A stretch of 64,000 bases of DNA from Bacteroidota bacterium (GCA_020444275.1 JAHLLG010000005.1:152004-216003), one strand, 5' to 3'. Positions 48,041-57,623 are shown, counted from the stretch's first letter. Notes: generated from the sequence alone by a model not told the origin. A program made the numbers and translations.

Positions 48041-48895
48041 ATGAATAATTATTTTAAAACTTTTAGATCTTATTCAATTATAACACTAGGTTTATTTATT
48101 AATGCCCTGGGATGGACAGCATTTTTAATTCCTGCAGAAATCACCGGTGGTGGAATTACTGGTGTTGCTACACTTATATTTTATGCGAGCAAGATTCCTG
48201 TTTGGATACCATATCTTCTAATAAATGGAGTTTTAATCTTGATTAGTATTAAGGTGTTAGGTAAAAATTTTGGGATTAAAACGATCTATTCAACCGCTGT
48301 ATTGACCTTGTTTTTCTCAGTGTTACAGGGAATTATTACCGAGCCAATTGTGAATGAAAACTTTATGTCGGCTGTGGTGGGTGGTATTATGGCTGGTGTT
48401 GGTGTTGGGATTGTATTTAGTCAGGGAGGAAGTACAGGTGGTACCGATATTATTGCCATGATGATTAATAAATATCGTAACATTAGCCCGGGAAAAATAA
48501 TCCTTTATGCGGATGTTATTATCATTTCTTCTTCGTTTTTAATTTTTGGTTCCATTGAAAAAATAGTTTATGGTTATGTGACTATGGCTATAGGGGCATA
48601 TGCAATTGATCTGGTGCTTACGGGTGCCAAGAGAACAGTCCAGTTGTTTATATTTTCAAAAAGCTATGAAAAAATAGCAGAGACAATTGCAAAAGATATG
48701 AATCGTGGAATTACGCTTATTGATGGAACGGGATGGTATTCTAAAAAGGAATCTAAAATAATTATGGTGTTGGTTAAGAAACAGGAATCCAACAATTTAC
48801 TACGGATTATCAAAGAAATTGATCCAGATGCATTTATTTCTTTGAACAGTGTTATGGGCGTGTATGGTTTAGGTTTCGACAGAATAAAAGTGTAA
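48041..48895 (+). CDS. YitT-family membrane protein
   Basis: A 284-residue protein with five or six N-terminal TM segments (DUF161-type) containing ALGWTAFLIPAEITGGGITG and SQGGSTGGTDIIAMMINKY. The C-terminal soluble DUF2179 domain (about 220-284) has MNRGITLIDGTGWYSKKESKIIMVLVKKQE and ends in DAFISLNSVMGVYGLGFD, the recognised family signature. The molecular role is not established; a transporter is assumed in the family. The 18-nt spacing to leuS suggests read-through. Confidence 0.9.
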   Translation: MNNYFKTFRSYSIITLGLFINALGWTAFLIPAEITGGGITGVATLIFYASKIPVWIPYLLINGVLILISIKVLGKNFGIKTIYSTAVLTLFFSVLQGIITEPIVNENFMSAVVGGIMAGVGVGIVFSQGGSTGGTDIIAMMINKYRNISPGKIILYADVIIISSSFLIFGSIEKIVYGYVTMAIGAYAIDLVLTGAKRTVQLFIFSKSYEKIAETIAKDMNRGITLIDGTGWYSKKESKIIMVLVKKQESNNLLRIIKEIDPDAFISLNSVMGVYGLGFDRIKV

Positions 48896-48948
48896 TTTAT
48901 TGAATTTAAGTAATTTATTTTATAATTTAGGCGCAAATACTTAATTGT

Positions 48949-50205
48949 ATGCAAGTTAAGAAAATCTCAGCTTTTGGAATTGGAATTGCGGTTGTAATAC
49001 TGCTTAGTATTTTTAAGTCTACTGAAAGTAGTATAATCACACGAAACAAGAATATCTATGCCGTTGGTATCGACGAAAATATAATCTATCATGATATACA
49101 AAAGGAGTATGGCATTACGCTCGATTCCTTTGAGGTTGTTCAAAACAGAATACATAGAAATTATAACCTAGCGCGGTTGCTAACTGAAGCCGGATTGGAA
49201 AGTGATATCGTTAACAAAGCTACATTCAGAGCATCGGAAGTTTTCAACATACGAAATATTAAAGCTGGAAATGACTACAAGCTATATTTTACAAAAGATA
49301 GCTCTAAAACCTTAAAATATTTTGTTTATAAGCATAGTCCGGTTGATTATCTGAAGATAGCGTTAAGAGATGAACCCGTTGCAGAAAAAGGGCAAAAAGA
49401 AATAACTTTAGTAAGAAAAACGTGCTCTGGAAAAGTTTCTTCTTCGCTTTGGGAAACCATGATCGAAAATCATATCGATCCTATGATGGCGATCCGCCTA
49501 TCAGAAATTTATGCCTGGACTGTTGACTTTTTTGGTCTTGAAGAGGGCGATCAGTTTAAAGTTATTTATGATGAGCAATTAGTTGATAGCATACCAATTG
49601 GTATAGGTAATATTTATGCGGCAAGCTTTGTGCATAGTGGTGAAGAGATGTTGGCATTTGAATTTGAGCAGGATGGTTCGAAAGGTTTTTATGACGAAAA
49701 TGGAAAAAGTTTGCGAAGAGAGTTTCTGAAAGCACCATTGAGATTTTCAAGAATTAGCTCTGGGTATTCTAACAGCAGGTTCCATCCAATATTAAAAATA
49801 TATCGTCCCCATCGTGGAGTGGATTATGCTGCACCAACGGGAACACCAATACATAGCATTGGTGATGGCACCATTGTAGGAAAAGGATACACAAAAGCGG
49901 CGGGTTACTATATAAAAGTAAAACATAATAGTGTATACACTACCGGATATAATCATTTATCGAGATACCCTCGCGGAATAAAAAAAGGACAACGCGTTAA
50001 GCAAGGTGATATTATTGGTTATGTTGGTAGCACAGGATATGCTACTGGCCCACACCTCGATTTTAGAATGTGGAAAAACGGATATGCTGTTAATCCGCTT
50101 AGAGTTAAAGCTCCGCCTGTTAAACCTATTCCGCAAGAAGAGTTACCCGATTATCAATATACTATTAGCGCCTTAAAGAACGAGTTATTAAATGCTGATT
50201 CTTAA
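48949..50205 (+). CDS. M23-family peptidoglycan DD-metalloendopeptidase, variant zinc site
   Basis: A 418-residue envelope protein with an N-terminal signal anchor (about 5-23). An OapA/LysM-like periplasmic part (about 40-270) is followed by the LytM domain (about 275-390). The first zinc ligands are His288 and Asp292 in RPHRGVDYAAPTGTPIHS. The second motif reads GPHLDFRMW, so Asp371 stands where canonical M23 enzymes have the zinc His of GPHLHF; His369 is the catalytic His. The protein may use Asp as the third ligand or be a non-enzymatic activator. It would cut peptidoglycan cross-links or regulate amidases. It lies 53 nt after the YitT gene. Confidence 0.9.
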   Translation: MQVKKISAFGIGIAVVILLSIFKSTESSIITRNKNIYAVGIDENIIYHDIQKEYGITLDSFEVVQNRIHRNYNLARLLTEAGLESDIVNKATFRASEVFNIRNIKAGNDYKLYFTKDSSKTLKYFVYKHSPVDYLKIALRDEPVAEKGQKEITLVRKTCSGKVSSSLWETMIENHIDPMMAIRLSEIYAWTVDFFGLEEGDQFKVIYDEQLVDSIPIGIGNIYAASFVHSGEEMLAFEFEQDGSKGFYDENGKSLRREFLKAPLRFSRISSGYSNSRFHPILKIYRPHRGVDYAAPTGTPIHSIGDGTIVGKGYTKAAGYYIKVKHNSVYTTGYNHLSRYPRGIKKGQRVKQGDIIGYVGSTGYATGPHLDFRMWKNGYAVNPLRVKAPPVKPIPQEELPDYQYTISALKNELLNADS

Positions 50206-50450
50206 GAAATAGTATTTTAATATTCTTCTATCTTATTTTTACAATACGTGTTGAGCAGATAAATAGGTCTTTTTTTAAGGGATAAATGAATTCATATTAG
50301 CTTCCTCTTAACTGGATTATTAATTTACGAGAATTTTGTATGGTTCAGATAATCAGCATGTATGGCTCATACAGTCTTGTTTGGCTTGAATTTTGTATTG
50401 TCTTATCCGAAATATTATTTAATGTAGATTAAGAAGAAAGGAAGTACAAG

Positions 50451-51557
50451 ATGAAAAAGAATATATTAATTATATTATTGGGTGTAGTAATAAATGCATC
50501 GGGTTTTGCTCAAGATATAACTACGGTTAGAGCAAATGAAGACATTAGCGATAATCTGGATTTAGAAGCAGTTGCTTCTGTTTTTGGCGATTCAAAAGAT
50601 TTAGAAGACTTTGAATATAAATTAAATGATCCTGAACTAAGAATCTCAAATCTAGATTTAAACAGAGATGGTTATGTTGATTATCTCAGAGTTGTAGAAA
50701 ACTCAGAGAACCAGACAGTTCTTATTACAATACAAGCGGTATTAGGTAAAGACCTTTATCAGGATGTTGCAACCATTGATGTAGAAAGAGATCGTAATGG
50801 CAGATCTTCTGTTCAGGTGGTTGGCGATGTGTATATGTATGGCCCTGATTATATTATTGAGCCTGTTTATGTGTATTCACCTCCGGTATTAGTCTATTTA
50901 TGGGGACCAACATATCGACACTGGCATTCGCCTTATTACTGGGGATATTATCCTTCTCATTATCATAGATGGCATACACATTCATGTAATGTTTATCGCC
51001 GCAATGTTCATGTACATATAAATACACATCACAATTATTATTATCCAAGATCGAGAAGAAGTTCAACAGCTGTTCATATGCATAATAAAACCAGAAGAAA
51101 CGATTATGGACGAGCTTATCCTAATCGATCATTTAGTTCGCGTAATAGTGACGTAAGAAATACACGCGATTTAAATGCACGAAGAGGAGTAGGTTCAAGT
51201 GTTTCAAGCAGGCAACCGGGTAGCTCTGTACGATCTGCAAAATCCAGATCAAGTAATGCAAGTTACTCAAGCAATCCGGGTAGTAGCAGAAGTTCTTCTG
51301 GCAGGACATATAACAGTCGCAAATCTTATTCTCGCTCAAGTGCTTCAAGTGAACAGGTAACCAGATCAAGTAATTCAAGATCTTACAACAAAAGCGGACA
51401 TTCATCCTCAAGATCAGGAGATGTTCGATCTGGTAAATCGAGTTCGGGTAAGAGTGTAAACAGATCAGGTGCGAATTCAAGATCAGGAAATAATCGCAGT
51501 GGTGCAGGAAGAAATAGTTCAACAAGTTCTGGTAGTGGAAGAGGCAAAAGAAGATAA
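50451..51557 (+). CDS. Secreted low-complexity protein with Ca-loop-like motif and Ser/Arg-rich tail
   Basis: A 368-residue secreted protein with a signal peptide (1-20, GFAQ). An ordered N-terminal domain (about 21-145) contains DLNRDGYVD (69-77), an EF-hand/dockerin-like loop, followed by YLRVVE. A His/Tyr/Trp-rich segment (about 148-205, for example YYWGYYPSHYHRWHTH) comes next. The last 160 residues are almost only Ser, Arg, Asn, Gly and Tyr with repeated SRSS/RSGN runs. It is predicted to be extracellular or surface-located and intrinsically disordered in its C-terminal half, where it is strongly basic. No enzyme motif is seen. A barrel-like lipoprotein gene follows 39 nt downstream, likely in the same operon. 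Confidence 0.7.
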   Translation: MKKNILIILLGVVINASGFAQDITTVRANEDISDNLDLEAVASVFGDSKDLEDFEYKLNDPELRISNLDLNRDGYVDYLRVVENSENQTVLITIQAVLGKDLYQDVATIDVERDRNGRSSVQVVGDVYMYGPDYIIEPVYVYSPPVLVYLWGPTYRHWHSPYYWGYYPSHYHRWHTHSCNVYRRNVHVHINTHHNYYYPRSRRSSTAVHMHNKTRRNDYGRAYPNRSFSSRNSDVRNTRDLNARRGVGSSVSSRQPGSSVRSAKSRSSNASYSSNPGSSRSSSGRTYNSRKSYSRSSASSEQVTRSSNSRSYNKSGHSSSRSGDVRSGKSSSGKSVNRSGANSRSGNNRSGAGRNSSTSSGSGRGKRR

Positions 51558-51596
51558 AAATTCTTAAATTTGAATACATACTAAAAACCTTGAATT

Positions 51597-52316
51597 ATGA
51601 ATAGAAAGAAAACTACCACAAAGAAGAGGCATGTTGTATATGTGCTTTTAGTGCTCCTTGGTTTTATAACTTCGTGTTCACCGGAGTATATTCCCAATAT
51701 GGTTAACTCTCCTATGTTAAGTAATCAGGGTGAATTCCAGGCAACTATTGCAACCGGTACTAGTAATTTCGATGCTCAAACTGCATTTGCTATTACCGAT
51801 AATATCGGAATAATGGTTAACGGAAGCTATGGCAACGAAACCAACGACTCAACAGACGATTTTCATAAGCACTTGTTTTTTGAAGGTGGACTTGGTTACT
51901 ACGATAAAATTGGAAGTAAAGGAAGATATGAAATATATGGAGGTTTTGGAACTGGTAAGGTAGAAGGTTATTTTGATGGCGCTTGGGTTGGTTCTGAAAT
52001 AACTGATGCCAATTATAATAGGATATTTATTCAACCTGGTATAGGCATTTCCACAGGAATTTATGATGGAAGTTTTTCTCCCAGAATAGTATTTGTTCAA
52101 ATGAATCCAAACGGACCTGCCTTTGAAAACGGAAGTTATAATACCTTTTTCGAACCGGTTATTACCTCAAAGATTGGTTATAAGTATGTCAAATTTGTTA
52201 TTCAGATGGGAGCCTCATTTCAGATCGGAGAAGAGGAATTAAATTACGAACACCAACACTTTATTTTCAATTTTGGTTTTAACTTTAACTTTGGAAGAAA
52301 GTATTACGATTTATAA
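51597..52316 (+). CDS. Outer-membrane barrel-like lipoprotein
   Basis: A 239-residue protein. The N terminus is basic, followed by a lipoprotein signal with ITSC and Cys27. The rest alternates like a beta-barrel: LSNQGEFQATIATGTSNFDAQTAFAITDNIGIMVNGSYG, FFEGGLGYYDKIGSKGRYEIYGGFGTGKVEG and FIFNFGFNFNFGRKYYDL at the C terminus. Function is unknown. It lies 39 nt after the Ser/Arg-rich protein gene. Its 3' end overlaps the convergent purN end by 13 nt. Confidence 0.75.
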   Translation: MNRKKTTTKKRHVVYVLLVLLGFITSCSPEYIPNMVNSPMLSNQGEFQATIATGTSNFDAQTAFAITDNIGIMVNGSYGNETNDSTDDFHKHLFFEGGLGYYDKIGSKGRYEIYGGFGTGKVEGYFDGAWVGSEITDANYNRIFIQPGIGISTGIYDGSFSPRIVFVQMNPNGPAFENGSYNTFFEPVITSKIGYKYVKFVIQMGASFQIGEEELNYEHQHFIFNFGFNFNFGRKYYDL

Positions 52317-52879
52317 TGATCAAGGATTTTCTTAATAATTTTTGGAAAGTGTACGTATTCTAATTCGTGCACTTTCTTTGCAATATCTTCAGGCTTATCG
52401 TCAGGTAAAACAGGGCATTTTGCTTGAAAAATGATATTTCCTTTATCATATTCTTTGTTTACATAATGAATTGTAATGCCGGTTTCTTGTTCTTTATTTT
52501 CAACAACTGCTTTGTGAACATTCATGCCATACATCCCTTTCCCCCCATATTTAGGCAGTAGTGCAGGGTGAAGGTTAATAATACGATTTGGGTAAGCATC
52601 AATCAAATACTCCGGTATTAGCCATAAGAATCCAGCAAGAACAATTAAATCAATTTGTTGTTGTTTAAGTATATCTAGTATTTTTTCTGTTTCGTAAAAT
52701 TCTGTTCGAGAAAAAATATAGTAGTCAATATCATGATTTATAGCTCTTTGAATAACATAGGCGTTTTTATTGTTCGAAAAAATTGATGAGGTTTCAATTT
52801 TTTTATTTTCTTTGCAAAACTTTATAATGTTCTCGGCATTAGTGCCAGAACCCGAAGCAAATATTGCTATTTTGTTCAT
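52304..52879 (-). CDS. purN: Phosphoribosylglycinamide formyltransferase (PurN)
   Basis: The folate-dependent enzyme formylates GAR in purine synthesis. It is 191 residues (usual 190-210). FASGSGTNAENII (7-19) is the phosphoribosyl-binding motif. The active-site stretch RIINLHPALLPKYGGKGMYG (from 98) contains the catalytic N-x-H pair (Asn-Leu-His, residues 101-103). A downstream catalytic Asp lies in the EYDKGNIIFQ segment. It is monocistronic on the minus strand, divergent from acpP. Confidence 0.95.
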   Translation of the reverse strand: MNKIAIFASGSGTNAENIIKFCKENKKIETSSIFSNNKNAYVIQRAINHDIDYYIFSRTEFYETEKILDILKQQQIDLIVLAGFLWLIPEYLIDAYPNRIINLHPALLPKYGGKGMYGMNVHKAVVENKEQETGITIHYVNKEYDKGNIIFQAKCPVLPDDKPEDIAKKVHELEYVHFPKIIKKILDHYKS

Positions 52880-52971
52880 TTTTATGATGTTATAGTAGTT
52901 TCAATGCTCTCAATATCGGAGCTATAATTAAAAAATTATTACAAAAATGGCTTTTAAAAATCAAAAAAAGC

Positions 52972-52979
52972 TATTTTTG
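52972..52979 (+). promoter_or_regulatory. Putative -7 element of the acpP operon
   Basis: TATTTTTG matches TAnnTTTG. The leader to the acpP ATG at 53079 would be about 95 nt, long and AT-rich. Confidence 0.4.
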
Positions 52980-53078
52980 CAACAAAAAAATAGAGAAATA
53001 TTTTTGATTTATCACAGTTAATTATATTTCTTTGCACTGTTAAAAATTAAACTTAATTATTAATTAAAACTAAAAGTT

Positions 53079-53315
53079 ATGTCTGATACTGCATCAAGAG
53101 TAAAAGCGATTATCGTTGATAAGTTAGGAGTAGACGAAAATGAAGTTACACCAGAAGCAAGTTTTACAAACGACTTAGGTGCTGACTCTCTTGACACTGT
53201 TGAGTTAATCATGGAATTCGAAAAGGAATTTAATATTTCTATTCCGGATGATCAAGCTGAGACTATTGGCACTGTTGGTGATGCTATTAATTATATTGAA
53301 GAGCACGCTAAGTAA
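53079..53315 (+). CDS. acpP: Acyl carrier protein
   Basis: The 78-residue acidic carrier of fatty acid synthesis. Ser37 in [10 protein letters not shown] is the phosphopantetheine site. Helices I-IV are intact and the protein ends INYIEEHAK. It is placed 39 nt before fabF, the normal Bacteroidota and general bacterial order. Strong expression is suggested by its clean codon usage. Confidence 0.97.
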   Translation: MSDTASRVKAIIVDKLGVDENEVTPEASFTNDLGADSLDTVELIMEFEKEFNISIPDDQAETIGTVGDAINYIEEHAK

Positions 53316-53354
53316 TTTTTAATATCATTAAATCTTGTTTTAAATTTTATTGCT

Positions 53355-54608
53355 ATGGAATTCAAACGTGTTGTTATAACAGGCCTTGGAGCAATTACGC
53401 CTCTGGGAAACAATGTTGAAGAATATTGGAAGAACTTAATGGATGGAGTAAGTGGTTCAGACCATATAACGCTCTTTGATGCTTCAAAATTTAAAACAAG
53501 ATTTGCTTGCGAAGTGAAAAACTTCGATCCTAAAGATCACTTCGACAGAAAAGAGGCAAGAAAACTGGATCGTTTTGCTCAGTTTGCATTAGTTGCTGCT
53601 GATCAAGCTATGCAGGATTCTAAACTTGATCTGGAAGCTATCGATCACGATAGTGCAGGAGTTATTTGGGGATCTGGTATTGGTGGAATCAATACCTTTT
53701 TGGAAGAAGTAAGGAATTATGTCACTGGTGATGGAACACCACGATTTAGTCCTTTCTTTATTCCAAAAATGATCTCGGATATTGCTTCAGGACACATTTC
53801 TATGAAATACAATTTCCGTGGTCCAAACTTTACTACAGTTTCTGCATGTGCATCATCAACAAATGCAATGATTGATGCATTAAACTATATTCGTTTAGGA
53901 AAAGCTAATATTATAATCACCGGTGGATCCGAAGCTTCTATTAATGAAGCTGGTATGGGCGGTTTTAGTTCAATGCAGGCTATATCATCAAGAAATGATG
54001 AGTATAAAACAGCTTCACGTCCGTTCTGTAAAACCCGCGATGGTTTCGTTATGGGTGAAGGTGGTGCTGCTTTAATTTTTGAGGAATTAGAGCATGCGAA
54101 AAAGCGTGGTGCTAAAATTTATGCTGAAGTTGCCGGTGGAGGTTTGTCTGCCGACGCACATCACTTAACTGCTCCTCATCCTGAGGGTCTTGGAGCAATG
54201 AATGTTATGAAAAATGCTTTAAATGATGCTGGAATGAAACCTGAGGATATTGATTATATCAATGTGCATGGTACAGCAACTCCTCGTGGCGATATCGCCG
54301 AATTATTAGGAATTAAAGAGGTATTTAAAGATCATGCATTCAAAATGAACGTTAGTTCTACCAAATCTATGACTGGTCACTTATTAGGTGCAGCTGGCGC
54401 TATTGAAACTTTAGCGGCTTTATGTGCAATCCATAATGGAGTAATTCCTCCAACAATAAACCTTCAGGAAAAAGATCCTGAGATTGATCCTCAGTGGAAC
54501 CTGACTCTGGACAAAGCACAAAAAAGAGAAGTAAAAGCAGCACTGAGTAATACATTCGGATTTGGAGGACACAATGCATCCGTTATTGTAAAGAAATATA
54601 CAGAATAA
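53355..54608 (+). CDS. fabF: 3-oxoacyl-ACP synthase II (FabF)
   Basis: An elongating ketosynthase condensing acyl-ACP with malonyl-ACP. The 417-residue protein has the Cys-His-His triad: Cys165 in VSACASSTNA, His in NVHGTATPRGD and His in GHLLGAAG. NTFGFGGHNAS near the C terminus is the family signature. It is followed by rnc after 5 nt, so acpP-fabF-rnc form one transcript. Confidence 0.97.
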   Translation: MEFKRVVITGLGAITPLGNNVEEYWKNLMDGVSGSDHITLFDASKFKTRFACEVKNFDPKDHFDRKEARKLDRFAQFALVAADQAMQDSKLDLEAIDHDSAGVIWGSGIGGINTFLEEVRNYVTGDGTPRFSPFFIPKMISDIASGHISMKYNFRGPNFTTVSACASSTNAMIDALNYIRLGKANIIITGGSEASINEAGMGGFSSMQAISSRNDEYKTASRPFCKTRDGFVMGEGGAALIFEELEHAKKRGAKIYAEVAGGGLSADAHHLTAPHPEGLGAMNVMKNALNDAGMKPEDIDYINVHGTATPRGDIAELLGIKEVFKDHAFKMNVSSTKSMTGHLLGAAGAIETLAALCAIHNGVIPPTINLQEKDPEIDPQWNLTLDKAQKREVKAALSNTFGFGGHNASVIVKKYTE

Positions 54609-54613
54609 GGTTT

Positions 54614-55345
54614 GTGTTATTAGCTTTACCACCTGCAAAATATTATTTTTCAAGCAATAAAAAGTTTTATAAGCTGATTTATCAGCTAACAGGTGTTTAT
54701 CCCTCTAATCTACAAGTATTTCAAATTGCATTTACACATAAATCAGCTTCCAGAAGCCTGGAAAAATCCAGAAGGCTCAATAATGAAAGACTGGAATTTC
54801 TTGGCGATGCTATTTTAGCTTCTGTTGTGGCAGATTTTTTGTATTCGTATTTTCCGTTTAAAAAAGAAGGTTTTTTAACCAAACTTCGAGCTCGTATTGT
54901 GAGTCGCGATCAATTAAATGATATTGCTTTGAAAATGGGCTTGCAATATCATATCGTAGCCCAGAATCGCATAAACGGAACAAAAAATATCTATGGTAAT
55001 GCTTTAGAGGCCCTCATTGGTGCTATCTATGTCGATAAAGGATATAAAAAGACCAAAGATTTTGTTATTCAAAAGATTATTAATAACAATATTGATTTGG
55101 TAAAACTTGCATTTACCGATTCCGACTATAAAAGCCAGGTAATTGAGTGGGCACAAAAAAATAAAATCGAAATTATTTTCGAAGATGAGGAGATTGAAAG
55201 TACCGACCACAATAATTTATATTTTACCTCAACTATAAAAGTTGACGATCATATTTTGGGCAACGGTAAAGGGTTATCGAAAAAAGAGGCACAACAAAAT
55301 GCTTCAAAAGAGGCTCTTTCGCATACCGATGACTTTGAATACTAA
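54614..55345 (+). CDS. rnc: Ribonuclease III
   Basis: The double-strand-specific RNase processing rRNA and mRNA. It is 243 residues with a GTG start at 54614, only 5 nt after fabF; no upstream ATG fits. NNERLEFLGDAIL (56-68) is the signature with the catalytic Glu/Asp. The second acidic site is in YGNALEALIGAIYVDKG. A C-terminal dsRNA-binding domain (about 165-240) includes GNGKGLSKKEAQQNASKEAL. The N terminus is longer than usual by about 20 residues with LLALPPAKYYFSSNKKF, common in this phylum. Confidence 0.95.
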   Translation: MLLALPPAKYYFSSNKKFYKLIYQLTGVYPSNLQVFQIAFTHKSASRSLEKSRRLNNERLEFLGDAILASVVADFLYSYFPFKKEGFLTKLRARIVSRDQLNDIALKMGLQYHIVAQNRINGTKNIYGNALEALIGAIYVDKGYKKTKDFVIQKIINNNIDLVKLAFTDSDYKSQVIEWAQKNKIEIIFEDEEIESTDHNNLYFTSTIKVDDHILGNGKGLSKKEAQQNASKEALSHTDDFEY

Positions 55346-55404
55346 TCGTAAACTATTTTCATTATCTTTAGCTTGAATTAAAAATTACTTCTTACATTTT
55401 TTTT

Positions 55405-55833
55405 ATGAAAAAGAAGAAAGTTCATAAGCTCGTTCTCGATGAGGTCGCTGATTTCTATTTAGTTGCTATTGCATCACACGAAAATGATTACAGATTAACC
55501 TGGGCGCTGAATCAAAACCTTAATCTTAAATTGATTAAAATAGATGATTTTACCTGCAATCATCCAAAACATAAACTGGTTACAAACTACTCCATGTGCA
55601 AGTTCGATGATGAACATAATCACTTAAAGTATAATCTGATCTCTAACAAATCAGAGAAAGGATTTTTACTTCCCGATTTAAAGAATATTGATTTTATTTT
55701 GCGTATTTCTGGAGATATTGATCAGGATAGTTTAGATAGCTTAGTGCAAAAGTTAAAGAAAATTGATATTGTAATTACTGCTTTTGTTATTCAAGAAATT
55801 CCCGACCGATATAATAAAATGTTTATATTCTAA
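55405..55833 (+). CDS. IPExxxVDY-family protein
   Basis: A 142-residue soluble protein of a family restricted largely to Bacteroidota and usually found after rnc. A beta-alpha architecture is suggested by VHKLVLDEVADFYLVAIASHENDYRLTWALNQNLNLKLIKIDDF. It contains a mid-protein cluster of charged residues (SMCKFDDEHNHLKYNLISN) and ends in ITAFVIQEIPDRYNKMFIF. No enzymatic motif is known. It is the last gene of the acpP-fabF-rnc set; a terminator follows. Confidence 0.8.
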   Translation: MKKKKVHKLVLDEVADFYLVAIASHENDYRLTWALNQNLNLKLIKIDDFTCNHPKHKLVTNYSMCKFDDEHNHLKYNLISNKSEKGFLLPDLKNIDFILRISGDIDQDSLDSLVQKLKKIDIVITAFVIQEIPDRYNKMFIF

Positions 55834-55846
55834 TTTTTGTAATAGA

Positions 55847-55876
55847 AAAAGAGAGGCGATAACCTCTCTTTTCTTA
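55847..55876 (+). terminator. Terminator after the acpP-rnc operon
   Basis: AAAAGAGAGG (55847-55856) pairs with CCTCTCTTTT (55863-55872), loop CGATAA. Confidence 0.87.
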
Positions 55877-56021
55877 ACCCTAAAATTTAAACCTATGTGA
55901 CAATTTTTCTTGCACTCCTGTGTTGTAATTGTCTTGTACAAAAGTATAGTGACCTTTGGTTAAGTTTATTAAACCTATGTTAAATAATGTTAAATAATTC
56001 ATTTAGAATACTTCTAGCGGT

Positions 56022-56029
56022 TATATTTG
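56022..56029 (+). promoter_or_regulatory. Putative -7 element of the histidine kinase gene
   Basis: TATATTTG matches TAnnTTTG and ends 7 nt before the ATG at 56037, implying an almost leaderless transcript. Confidence 0.4.
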
Positions 56030-56036
56030 TACTGCT

Positions 56037-57623
56037 ATGCAAAAAAAGACGCTTTGGATTATAACAGTTATTTTATCTATAACATTGATTTGTCTTATAT
56101 TTGTTCAGTTATACTGGATAAATAATGCCATTACCATTAAAGAAGAGCAGTTTCAACAATTGGTAAATAAAGCGTTGGATAATATTGTTAAGGATATTGA
56201 AAACCGGGAAATGGTTTCTCAGGTTGTTCAGGAAATGGATCCCTTCCAGGATGTTTCACCTTCGGGTCATCCTTCTATAAATTACCGGTCCAATAAATTA
56301 ACTGAGACTACCTTTGGTTTGGCTGTTACCGATCAGGAAAAGGAAATTTTTGTATTGCACAACACCGATTCGTTAAATATTGGTTCGCAGCTTAAGATGC
56401 TAAGTAATAGCGTAATGCAACTAAATACAAAATCATCGTTAACATTTGATAATAACAAAAATAAGTCAACATTTAACTCATTCATACCCAATGTCGATTT
56501 AAACGAAAAATTAAGTAATCGTACGGTTTTTGTCGAGAATGTAGTTAATAAATTAATTCAGATAGACGTTGATATTGAAGACCGAATTGATAAAGAAACC
56601 ATTGAAACAATTATCAAGAATACATTTGCTGAGTTAGGTATTGATATCGGTTACGAATATGTGGTAACAAAAAACCGTTTTAAAACCGTATATAGCTCAA
56701 AAAATTATGATCCCAAGGTAAAGTACAAGAATTTTTCGGCTAAGCTTTTCCCAAACGATATTCAGGGCAAAAACAATTTTTTGTATGTATATTTTCCTGA
56801 GCAACGGAACTTTATTTTAAAGTCGACAGGATTTATGGCTTTTTCATCAATCCTGTTAACTATTATAATTTTACTGGGATTTTCACTATCAATACATATT
56901 ATGTTTAAACAAAAACGTCTTTCGCAGATAAAGAACGATTTTGTAAATAATATGACACACGAGTTAAAAACCCCGATTTCTACCATATCACTTGCTTCGC
57001 AAATGTTGAAAGATGATTCAATTCCGGTTGAATCAAAAAACCTTGCATATATATCAAATATCATTGATGATGAGAGTAAACGGTTGAGTTATCAGGTAGA
57101 AAAGGTGCTGAAAACAGCCCTGTTTGAACAGGGGCAGATCAAGTTAAAGCGTCGCGAGCTCGATATTCATAAAATCATTAATAATGTATTGAAAAACTTC
57201 GATATACAAGTTAAATCTCGTGATGGTAAACTGGTGAAGGATCTTAAAGCCGATAATCCATTTTTATCGGTTGATGAAGTTCATTTTACCAATATTATTT
57301 TTAACTTGCTCGATAATGCTGTAAAATATAGCGATCAGGAACCTAACATTACTGTATCGACAAAGCAAAACGGAAAAGGAATTTTAATTGCTGTGGCCGA
57401 TCAGGGAATAGGAATTAAAAAGCAGGATCAGAAAAGAATATTTGATCAGTTTTACAGGGTTTCGACAGGTAATGTGCACGATGTAAAGGGCTTTGGGTTA
57501 GGTTTAAGCTATGTAAAAAAGATTGTTGAAGCACATCAAGGAGAAATTAAATTAAAATCAGAATATCGAAAAGGTACTACGTTTGAAATATTTATTCCAA
57601 ATAACAATATAAACCATGGATGA
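56037..57623 (+). CDS. Sensor histidine kinase
   Basis: A 528-residue two-TM sensor. TM1 is at about 5-28, the periplasmic sensor domain at about 29-265 with no recognised ligand motif, TM2 at about 266-289 and the kinase core after it. The H box NNMTHELKTPIST places the phospho-accepting His at 308. The N box is NLLDNAVKYSD, the G1 box VADQGIGIKKQDQKRIFDQFYR and the G2 box GFGLGLSYVKKI. The stop overlaps the start of the cognate response regulator gene by 8 nt, so they form a two-component pair. The stimulus is unknown. Confidence 0.93.
   Translation: MQKKTLWIITVILSITLICLIFVQLYWINNAITIKEEQFQQLVNKALDNIVKDIENREMVSQVVQEMDPFQDVSPSGHPSINYRSNKLTETTFGLAVTDQEKEIFVLHNTDSLNIGSQLKMLSNSVMQLNTKSSLTFDNNKNKSTFNSFIPNVDLNEKLSNRTVFVENVVNKLIQIDVDIEDRIDKETIETIIKNTFAELGIDIGYEYVVTKNRFKTVYSSKNYDPKVKYKNFSAKLFPNDIQGKNNFLYVYFPEQRNFILKSTGFMAFSSILLTIIILLGFSLSIHIMFKQKRLSQIKNDFVNNMTHELKTPISTISLASQMLKDDSIPVESKNLAYISNIIDDESKRLSYQVEKVLKTALFEQGQIKLKRRELDIHKIINNVLKNFDIQVKSRDGKLVKDLKADNPFLSVDEVHFTNIIFNLLDNAVKYSDQEPNITVSTKQNGKGILIAVADQGIGIKKQDQKRIFDQFYRVSTGNVHDVKGFGLGLSYVKKIVEAHQGEIKLKSEYRKGTTFEIFIPNNNINHG

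Noticed and set aside
51133-51579. Minus-strand 148-codon frame opposite the Ser/Arg-rich gene
   Set aside because: It arises from the low-complexity codons of the real gene; composition (Leu/Cys/His/Tyr) is not protein-like and there is no start context.
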